Assembly (NCBI GenBank): GCA_008080735.1
Contig: SHMW01000013.1
Location: forward strand, 15,918-77,859
Direction: 5' to 3'
DNA length: 61,942 nucleotides
From: Promethearchaeota archaeon
GTDB lineage: Archaea; Asgardarchaeota; Lokiarchaeia; Sigyniarchaeales; SOKP01
Positions 54,821-61,942 of the stretch are shown here, piece after piece. The notes under the pieces are model-generated. The model was not told where the DNA came from. It saw only the letters and a list, made by a program, of their open reading frames with translations, and ran no database searches. Within the stretch, counting starts at the first letter, position 1. Each line of letters starts with the position of its first letter. Position numbers and translations under genes: made by a program.

Positions 54821-57448
54821 ATGAATTTACGTAAAAGTAAAAAAATTAAATCCGAGCCTATTAATTGGATTTTAATCGCGATTTCTTTCTTAGTACTGGC
54901 GGGACTTGGGCTCATATTTATTACTCAAATGGAATTTCAATCGGGTTGGTTTTATCAAGATCTCCGTGAAACCTATTCAATGGAATTATATGCATTTAAA
55001 ACTGATGATATCGGTGGAAATGGCAATGAAGATATAATTTCTTATGTTGATATTCACCGGAGAGATGACTCTGTAAAACCTCAGTACGATACACCCCAAT
55101 TTGGAGCCGTTTTAGCCCTCGATGGGGCTACTGGAACCAATTTATGGATGAATACATATACTGGACCTGTGAAAAAAGTCTTTCCTTTACCCGATTTGGA
55201 TGGTGATTCGATTCAAGATTACTTCATCTCTGTTGCCACGGTAAATGAAAGCTGGTATAATTTTTCACATGATTGGGGTTATGAAATGAAACCTTATATC
55301 TATATTGATCAATTTACTAATAAAATAATATCGGGGAAAGATGGTGAGGATATTGTGACGGCTGAGGATTTTCCATCAACGGGGTTTATCGATATGATAG
55401 CATTAGACAATTTAGATGATGTAGGAGATTTATTTTGTCTCGAATACTATAATGGATCCTATGATGATGATTATAATGTAAATATCACAAGCTATTATAG
55501 CAACGGAACTCAAATATCAAGTCATAACTTTACTGGATACAATCAATTAGATAATTTTTATGGAAAAGATTTTCGTCCAAGTTTGGATTTTTTACCGATC
55601 AATGATGAAGACTACATACTACTTATTTCCGGGGATGGGATCTCACTGCTTAATTTAACTACTTTAGATACGCAAAACCCTGAAAATAAGTATTCATGGA
55701 AGGATAAGAATCTGGAATTTGAGAATATAGTGAAAGTTAAGGATCAGAATGCCGATGGAAATGAAGAGGTTTTATTAATAAACCGATATTCAGATATCGA
55801 CCATAAATTTAATACTACTCTCTTAGACGGAGGTGACTTTTCTGTAAAAGATTCTTTTAATCTTTCTTTGGATGAAGGATTTGATTATCAATGTGAAGGA
55901 TTAGAGCAATTATTTTATTTGGGGGAAGAAAATAAGACTTATGTTTTGATTAATTTGGAAGGTGATAATGATCAAACCCAAGCGAGAAACCTATATAGCT
56001 TTGTTTATGAACTCGACTCATTCGGATTTGGAGAAAATCCCCTCTGGGAATATGAAAAACGATTTGATGATGATAATGGTAATGTCCACACATTTGCCCT
56101 TCAAGAAGATCTCGATGGTGACTTCCTTGGAGAAATAGTACTAATTGAATCATATAGGCCGTTACTCTCTCCTCAAGTTAATAGATACCGCATAATTAAC
56201 CCAAATTCCAATAAAAATTTAGCAATCATAAATACGGATCAATGGGTTCAAGATATCTTTACTATAGATGATTTTAACGGTGATAGCAAAAAGGATATGC
56301 TAATATTAAGTTGGCAATCAGTTTCGGCGCTCTCTACACAAGATCCCGTCCCTATATTCCTTTCAAGCATTTTTCCATTAGGAATCCCCTTATTTATCAT
56401 TTTTCTCGCAATGATAATCATCGGAATAGTTATATTAATACGAAATGGAAAAAAACTTAGTGTTCAAAGAGAAAAAATTGTGGGTAGTCTTAAGGAGAGA
56501 AAATTGGCTGTAATAGTAAATTTTGTGGTAATATCGTTGATGACTCTAACCTTTATGATGTTTTTACTACAGATTAATATCTTTAACCAAACACTCATCA
56601 CGGGGCACTATATGACAAATATTTCTATTGCCTTTCTTACTACCTCGATAATATGGTATGCTTTATTACCCTTCACGGCGGCAATCTATAATCATTTTGC
56701 TCCGAGATTCGCCTATTTCTTTATAAATCTTAGAAATTTCTCGTTTAAATTGTCAAAACGATATTATAATGAGATATTTGTTGTTGATATGGAAGGCAGG
56801 GAAGAATTGGGCCTGCTTGTAAAATTAAAGAGAGTATTATTGCCTTTGCTTTTCTCAATTGCTATTGGGTTTTACACCTATAATACCGCAGCACCTATAT
56901 TGGGATATCCCATGGGATTTGATGTATTCGCATCTGAAGAATTCTTTAACTTTATCGTAGGTTTCAATATTTTATGCGTCTTACCGATGATTTTAACGTA
57001 CATTTTTTTCTCGTTTTTTATTGCGGGTAATTATTTATTAGATGATGCGGGTATTGTGTATTTCAGACAACCTAAAAAACATCGTCAGCCAGGAGATATT
57101 GAACCGATTAGTATTTGGGCTCAATCCATAATTAAAGGAGTGGCCGGAATTTCAGCGATTATTACATTCGTTCAATTTTTCTCTAGCGTCGATTTCTCAG
57201 GATTCTTTCAAGGAGAAGGGGTTTCTATCATATTTGGTTTTTTTATGACTATTGTATTCTTTTGGGGTATTCCGTTCCTAACCGCATTTAGCTATATTTT
57301 ACTGGCTGAAGAGATTATGGAATTTTCCTTAGAAGAAAATAAGAAAAAACTATATGAAATTATGGAAACCAATGGATATGATACGGAGCCAAGAAAAATC
57401 ACCAATCTTAAACCTCAAGAGAAGGAAATCACGAAGGTTTCTGATTAA
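54821..57448 (+). CDS. large membrane protein with extracellular propeller, copy 1
   Basis: 875 aa. One anchor helix (about residues 16-34) leads to an outside domain of 450 residues with FG-GAP/EF-like loops (DLDGDSIQDYF, DQNADGNEEVLL, DLDGDFLGEIVL, DFNGDSKKDMLIL) and a PQQ-like stretch ALDGATGTNLWMN. Seven further helices follow (about 515-540, 563-586, 602-628, 687-712, 725-755, 782-806, 812-836). The C-terminus is cytosolic and charged. The membrane part is unrecognised. It may be a surface sensor or transporter. The next gene is its paralogue. Confidence 0.75.
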   Translation: MNLRKSKKIKSEPINWILIAISFLVLAGLGLIFITQMEFQSGWFYQDLRETYSMELYAFKTDDIGGNGNEDIISYVDIHRRDDSVKPQYDTPQFGAVLALDGATGTNLWMNTYTGPVKKVFPLPDLDGDSIQDYFISVATVNESWYNFSHDWGYEMKPYIYIDQFTNKIISGKDGEDIVTAEDFPSTGFIDMIALDNLDDVGDLFCLEYYNGSYDDDYNVNITSYYSNGTQISSHNFTGYNQLDNFYGKDFRPSLDFLPINDEDYILLISGDGISLLNLTTLDTQNPENKYSWKDKNLEFENIVKVKDQNADGNEEVLLINRYSDIDHKFNTTLLDGGDFSVKDSFNLSLDEGFDYQCEGLEQLFYLGEENKTYVLINLEGDNDQTQARNLYSFVYELDSFGFGENPLWEYEKRFDDDNGNVHTFALQEDLDGDFLGEIVLIESYRPLLSPQVNRYRIINPNSNKNLAIINTDQWVQDIFTIDDFNGDSKKDMLILSWQSVSALSTQDPVPIFLSSIFPLGIPLFIIFLAMIIIGIVILIRNGKKLSVQREKIVGSLKERKLAVIVNFVVISLMTLTFMMFLLQINIFNQTLITGHYMTNISIAFLTTSIIWYALLPFTAAIYNHFAPRFAYFFINLRNFSFKLSKRYYNEIFVVDMEGREELGLLVKLKRVLLPLLFSIAIGFYTYNTAAPILGYPMGFDVFASEEFFNFIVGFNILCVLPMILTYIFFSFFIAGNYLLDDAGIVYFRQPKKHRQPGDIEPISIWAQSIIKGVAGISAIITFVQFFSSVDFSGFFQGEGVSIIFGFFMTIVFFWGIPFLTAFSYILLAEEIMEFSLEENKKKLYEIMETNGYDTEPRKITNLKPQEKEITKVSD

Positions 57449-57559
57449 TAGACCAATTTTCTATATTTTTTTTTCTTCTTCTTCATTATCTTGTTGATTT
57501 TAATAACCTTCTACAATTAATAAAATATTAATGTGGAGAATTTCTTTACCTTTCTTAAT

Positions 57560-60154
57560 ATGAATTTACGAAAAAGTAATAATACCAAATCTCAACCTAT
57601 TAATCTCGTATTGGTTGGAGTGTCCTTTTTAATCTTTTCGGGTTTGGGGTTGATATTTATCACCCAAATGGAGATGCAACCGGGCTGGAGTTGGAGCGAA
57701 TATCAAGCACTGTATCCATATGATCTTTCGTTGTTAGAAATGGATGATATAAATACTGACGGTAAGAACGATATTTTGGTCTATGCTGATATACGATATG
57801 AGGATGATGCTTTAAATAATGTACCCCAGTCGGGAGGTCTGTTTGCGTTAAGTGGTCTGACGGGGTCAAAAATTTGGGAAAGAATTACAAATAATCCAGT
57901 CAAGGAAGTACATCCTGTATTTGATTTAGATGGGGATGGAATCACTGACTATCTAGTAAGTGTTGCAAGTGTTGATGAATCATGGAACGAAAATCAGCAA
58001 CCAGAATATAATTTTGAAGACTTTTCCAATTTGGTTATCTCAGGAAAGAATGGGTCCTTTGTAACACCGGACGAGTTTTTTACGAACAACCCTATACTCG
58101 ACTCAGTGAGTTCTTCAAACACACCAGATGATATTGGATATATATATTGTCTCGAAGCCATTAATGGTACACAGATCTCAATTAATCTTACCGTATATTC
58201 ATTAAACAATGGTTCCCGGGTTATTGGGCTTCCAACGGGAGAATTCGAAGATTATTATTGGGGGGCTGACGAAAGTAATAGAGCACTGATAAGTTTTAAT
58301 AGGGATAGTGAAGATCAACTTCTTTTTATTGGAGAAACATCTTTCTCTTTATTAAATCGAACCAATCCATCTTTTTCAAATCCCATTTATGACTATATAT
58401 ATGCGGGAGAGGCACACACTATAAAGGCTCATGAAATAATAGAAGACCTTAACGAGGATGGAGTAAAAGAAATTTTGATCATTACCGAATATGATTCTGA
58501 CCTAAGTATCAACAAAAAATTTAATCTGACATGGTTTAATGGACGTAATGGGTCTCTTATGGGTTCGTTTAACCAGTCCTTATCAGGGGCAACTGCGGAA
58601 ACTTGGATGGAAGTATCTACGGAAGAGATTTATAGTTCTCCTGGAGACAATGAATCGTATGTATTGATAAATATGCTTTATAGACCAGGCAATGAAAATA
58701 TTATTGATACGCTAATATACAAATTTCGAGAAAATAATAAAGAATTAATATTTTCTAAAACAATTTCAGATGAACATGATGTTACACCCATATTTTCCTT
58801 AGATGATGATATTGACGGTGATGGGATAAGTGAAGTCATTTCCGTGGAAACGGTTCAACCACTCTTTTCTCCATCCAAAGTCAATAGATTTAAAGTTTTC
58901 AGTTTTATCGATGATAGCGTCTATAGCATAATTAATACCGACTCCGACGGATATGAATTAATTCCAATTCAAGATATTGATGGAGACAACAGAAAAGATA
59001 TGGTTTTTAGTGGTTGGATATCTGTATTAGCACTTTCGTCCAGCGATCCTCAAATGCTATGGATATCACCTGCGTTTCCAATAGGAATTCCATTATTGAT
59101 CGTTCTTATCACTTTAGGCATTCTTGGAGTATTTTTGGTGATTTTCTTTGGGAAAAGAATGACCTTTAAGAAAGATAAGATAAGGGAAGGCTTTCAGAAA
59201 AGAAAATTAGCTACAATAGTAAATATTGTTGTATTAATCCTTATGACATTAAGCTTCCTCCTTTTCTTGCAAACGATAAATATCGCAAATAAAACGCTTA
59301 TTGTCGGAGAAGGGATAACGGAGATAATAATCATTTATCTTTCGGTAACGATTATTTGGTATGGGATGCTCCCGTTAACCGCAGCAATCTTTAATGCATT
59401 CGCACCGAGATTCGCATTTCTTTTCGTAAAACTTAGGAACTTCTTTTTCAAATTATCAAAAAAACGATACCATAATGAGATAGTGGTTTCAGATATGGGA
59501 GAAAGAACATCGATCGGCAGTATAATTAAGCTCAAAAGAGTTGTTTTGCCGCTTCTATTATCGATTGCTATCGGCTTTTATACCTACAATACAGTCGCAC
59601 CCATTCTGGGCTATAGTCAATCCTTTGAGACCTTTAACGGAGATGATTTCATCGACTTCATCGCGGGATATTCTCTGTTATGTATGCTCCCAATGATTCT
59701 TACATTCGTTATTTTCTCGTTTTTTATCGCGGGTAATTATTTATTGGACGATGCTGGAGTCGTTTACTTTCGACAATTAAAGGAAGATCGGTCACCAGGA
59801 GATATTGAACCAATTAGTATCTGGGCTCAATCTATCATCAAAGGTGTTGCGGGAATCTCTGCGTTGGTGACTTTTTTCACTTTCTTAAGTTCCGTAGATT
59901 TTACCGGGTTTTTCATCGGCGGTGAGACTGTGATATTTATGATTTTTGGCATTTTTTTAGTCACCACACTCTTTTGGGGAGCACCATTCCTCGTCTCATT
60001 TTCGTATATCTTATTTGCCGAGGAGATCATGGAATTATCCGTAGAGGAAAATACGAAGAGATTATACGAAATTATGGAAAAGAACGGATTTGACACCACA
60101 CCAAAGAAATTAATAAATCTTTATCCCAATGGATTACCCGAAACAAGAGATTAA
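57560..60154 (+). CDS. large membrane protein with extracellular propeller, copy 2
   Basis: 864 aa from the ATG at 57560 (MNLRKSNNT); this start matches MNLRKSKKI of copy 1, while the GTG at 57533 adds nine residues with no counterpart. Domain order is as in copy 1: anchor helix, calcium-loop propeller (DIDGDGISEVI, DIDGDNRKDMVF), then seven helices. The C-terminal 300 residues are much more alike than the outer domains; for example, YLLDDAG.VYFRQ and the following GDIEPISIWAQSIIKGVAGIS are nearly the same. So the pair arose by tandem duplication and the outside parts have drifted, as expected for a binding domain. Confidence 0.75.
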   Translation: MNLRKSNNTKSQPINLVLVGVSFLIFSGLGLIFITQMEMQPGWSWSEYQALYPYDLSLLEMDDINTDGKNDILVYADIRYEDDALNNVPQSGGLFALSGLTGSKIWERITNNPVKEVHPVFDLDGDGITDYLVSVASVDESWNENQQPEYNFEDFSNLVISGKNGSFVTPDEFFTNNPILDSVSSSNTPDDIGYIYCLEAINGTQISINLTVYSLNNGSRVIGLPTGEFEDYYWGADESNRALISFNRDSEDQLLFIGETSFSLLNRTNPSFSNPIYDYIYAGEAHTIKAHEIIEDLNEDGVKEILIITEYDSDLSINKKFNLTWFNGRNGSLMGSFNQSLSGATAETWMEVSTEEIYSSPGDNESYVLINMLYRPGNENIIDTLIYKFRENNKELIFSKTISDEHDVTPIFSLDDDIDGDGISEVISVETVQPLFSPSKVNRFKVFSFIDDSVYSIINTDSDGYELIPIQDIDGDNRKDMVFSGWISVLALSSSDPQMLWISPAFPIGIPLLIVLITLGILGVFLVIFFGKRMTFKKDKIREGFQKRKLATIVNIVVLILMTLSFLLFLQTINIANKTLIVGEGITEIIIIYLSVTIIWYGMLPLTAAIFNAFAPRFAFLFVKLRNFFFKLSKKRYHNEIVVSDMGERTSIGSIIKLKRVVLPLLLSIAIGFYTYNTVAPILGYSQSFETFNGDDFIDFIAGYSLLCMLPMILTFVIFSFFIAGNYLLDDAGVVYFRQLKEDRSPGDIEPISIWAQSIIKGVAGISALVTFFTFLSSVDFTGFFIGGETVIFMIFGIFLVTTLFWGAPFLVSFSYILFAEEIMELSVEENTKRLYEIMEKNGFDTTPKKLINLYPNGLPETRD

Positions 60155-60260
60155 TACTGAATAATTTAAATATTTTTTTTCTTTTAACTTATTTTGAATT
60201 TTGTGTAAGAAAATAGGGAAATTAGAAAATAATTAATTTAATCAAGTAAAATTATAAATA

Positions 60261-61676
60261 ATGGCTGAGCAACAAACAGACGATACTACTTTTTCGATAA
60301 ACAAAAATATGTGGCCGGTCTATCCCCTAGGAGGCTTCCAAATACTCGCATTTAGTGGTATATACATCATTATCGTTCCTTTATCCAAAATATTTTGGCC
60401 CAATGACCCTTATCACGCGTTTGAAATGGGTCTTTTGATTACATCAATGTTTTGGATGATGTCCATCGCGGGGCTCATATTTGGAAGATTCATTGATAAA
60501 TATAATAGAAAAAAAATATTACTCATGGTGGCGTGTGCTCGAGGTATGAGTATGCTTCTCCTTTCCTTTACAATGGAAGGTCAAGGAATTCGTTCTTGGC
60601 TCTTTTTTTATGTGTTTGCGTTAACTTTTTCATTATTTGCGGGGGGGAATTATCCTACGGTGCTTTCTCTTGCACATGATATCGTTCCAATGAATATGAG
60701 GTCGAGATTTTTCGGTATTTATGGAATCGTGCGTAATGTTTTTCAATTAGGCGGCTTTCTTTTTTCAGGCTTCTTGATCCAAGCGGGATTATGGCGAATC
60801 TATTTTAGCTCAATAGGATTAGCACTCATCATTTCTGGAATTATAATGTTTCTGCACTTGGAAGAACCTAAAAGAGGGGCTCAAAGGGATGAGCTGAAAA
60901 CCGCATTAAAAGAAGATTCAGTGAAATATGAATATCAAATAGACAAAGAAACAATGCGCTCGACTATGCTTAGTAAAACCAATCTGGTGGCTTTGATTGA
61001 GGGTATTAGTACCCAGCTCTTTATGGGCAGTTTAACCATCCTTTTCCTTCCTTATATCCAAAATCCCCCTCACAATATCTCGCCGTTAAACACGAGTTTA
61101 TTTATTGCGATATTTGGTATCAGCGCAGGAGTTTTAGGAAGGATATTTCTTGCTCGGGCATCGGATAGGTGGGCGTCCGACAACCATAAAATTCGGCTCT
61201 ATTTGATTGTGTTTGCGCTCTTTGGAGGTGCTCTATTCTTCGTAATTTTATTCTATATCCCTCTCCCCTTATTAAGTGAACAACAAGGAGCAGATTTATC
61301 CTATGTGTTTAGTTTCCCAGTTTTTTGGATAATGGGACTGATGTTTTTAATCAGTCAATCTATATCGGCATTATACGAGATTAATCAAGGTCCACTCATT
61401 CAAGAGATAAATCTCCCCGAGGCTCAAGGACAAATAGTCTCATGGAATAAATTTCTGGAAAATATCAGTTTTGGAAGTGGACCGTTAGTCAGTGGTATTT
61501 TTATCTCTTTCATTGGAGAGAATTATCAGATCGTCTCGCTATTTATTGCTTTTTTCACAATCCCTGGTATTTTGTTATGGATTTTTGCTCTGAATTGGTA
61601 TAAGGAAGATAAAGAACGAATTCAAGAATTATTAGATAAACGGGCAAAAGAGATAAATTCTCAACGTAGGAAATAA
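60261..61676 (+). CDS. MFS transporter
   Basis: 471 aa with 12 helices. GRFIDKYNRKKILLMV (motif A) lies between helices 2 and 3, and RFFGIYGIVRNVFQLGGFLFSGFL fits helix 5. A long charged loop (about residues 205-245) divides the halves. Substrate unknown; the sugar-type hydrolase genes nearby make a sugar or sugar-derivative possible but this is weak evidence. The C-terminal tail is basic and cytosolic. Confidence 0.87.
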   Translation: MAEQQTDDTTFSINKNMWPVYPLGGFQILAFSGIYIIIVPLSKIFWPNDPYHAFEMGLLITSMFWMMSIAGLIFGRFIDKYNRKKILLMVACARGMSMLLLSFTMEGQGIRSWLFFYVFALTFSLFAGGNYPTVLSLAHDIVPMNMRSRFFGIYGIVRNVFQLGGFLFSGFLIQAGLWRIYFSSIGLALIISGIIMFLHLEEPKRGAQRDELKTALKEDSVKYEYQIDKETMRSTMLSKTNLVALIEGISTQLFMGSLTILFLPYIQNPPHNISPLNTSLFIAIFGISAGVLGRIFLARASDRWASDNHKIRLYLIVFALFGGALFFVILFYIPLPLLSEQQGADLSYVFSFPVFWIMGLMFLISQSISALYEINQGPLIQEINLPEAQGQIVSWNKFLENISFGSGPLVSGIFISFIGENYQIVSLFIAFFTIPGILLWIFALNWYKEDKERIQELLDKRAKEINSQRRK

Positions 61677-61942
61677 ATAAATTTTTGTGAGCTAGGAGCA
61701 ATATTTATGAAAGGAAGAAGAAATTATGACTGTTTTCAGTCAAATTTTTTAAGATTATAGCTCCTGTCGTGTCCCTGCCCTTAATATTTTAAACTGAGTA
61801 TCTCTCATTAGAGTTCTACCCCCTCCTTTTCAACTATTTTTTTCATCTACTTATTATCAGTTTCTTTTGTAATTAAATCAATATCTATTCCTTTTGGAAT
61901 AAGCTTATATAGAGAATTTAAAGCACCGAATTATTCTCGATC
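61677..61942. other. terminal spacer, nothing certain
   Basis: 266 bp to the window edge. On the minus strand an open frame ends near 61851 (LITKETDNK), but an in-frame stop precedes it close to the edge, so it is not called. No hairpin or repeat was found. Confidence 0.35.

Noticed and set aside
1..61942. tRNA, rRNA, CRISPR arrays and insertion sequences
   Set aside because: Reading by eye found no T-loop/acceptor pattern, no regular repeat-spacer series and no transposase; a tRNAscan or CRISPR search was not possible here.

Overview
This AT-rich window looks like a chromosome segment of an Asgard archaeon, most likely a member of the Lokiarchaeia. Support comes from the archaeal transcription factor TFB, the tungsten aldehyde:ferredoxin oxidoreductase with its own ferredoxin, and the many HdrA, MvhD and ferredoxin genes. 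Other support is the large set of single-anchor extracellular beta-propeller and glycoprotein-like proteins, and selenoprotein genes followed by a SECIS element of the eukaryote-like kind reported for Lokiarchaeota. No rRNA, tRNA, CRISPR array or insertion sequence was recognised.

Layout. 0-6.2 kb: an FG-GAP surface protein, a flavodoxin-ferredoxin fusion (EFR1 type), two tandem bacterial-type GAPDH genes and a sulfotransferase-like gene. 6.2-16.3 kb: a polyferredoxin, a B12-binding radical SAM enzyme, 4-hydroxybutyryl-CoA dehydratase, DUF2804, membrane proteins and a large secreted protein. 16.5-20.3 kb (minus strand): the operon hdrA - mvhD - frhB-like. Here hdrA and mvhD each contain two in-frame UGA codons exactly where the Cys paralogues have cysteine, and a compact SECIS-like hairpin starts 5 nt after the mvhD stop. 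20.7-27.5 kb: a nucleotidyltransferase with a 53-codon overlapping partner (toxin-antitoxin-like), an MFS transporter, a GT87-like membrane glycosyltransferase, a HIT protein, TFB and a cold-shock protein. 27.8-36.4 kb (minus): ferredoxin + AOR, a leucine-carboxyl-methyltransferase-like enzyme, then a second cassette in the same order, HdrA(tandem fusion) - MvhD - FrhB, with Cys in place of every Sec. 36.5-43.2 kb: an internally duplicated protein, a methyltransferase, a DUF2283/DUF4258 pair with a broken DUF4258, and a large SNF2 helicase. 43.2-62 kb: a gingipain-like C25 protease, a sialidase-like propeller protein with two tiny membrane proteins, an amino-acid permease, DUF364, two SDR enzymes (one close to eukaryotic 3-ketosphinganine reductase), a GH3 beta-glucosidase, a cyclophilin-like protein, two tandem 865-875 aa membrane/propeller paralogues and an MFS transporter.

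How it fits together. The redox genes suggest an anaerobe that moves electrons through ferredoxin. AOR, and possibly AbfD-linked fermentation of C4 acyl-CoAs, would produce or consume reduced ferredoxin. Two HdrA-MvhD-FrhB complexes, one selenium-dependent and one cysteine-based, could exchange electrons between ferredoxin, F420 or NAD(P)H, and thiols. The GAPDH pair feeds central carbon flow, and the GH3, sialidase-like and MFS genes hint at use of carbohydrates or oligosaccharides. The tandem Sec and Cys cassettes and the single SECIS placed after the second selenoprotein gene are the most interesting part of the window.
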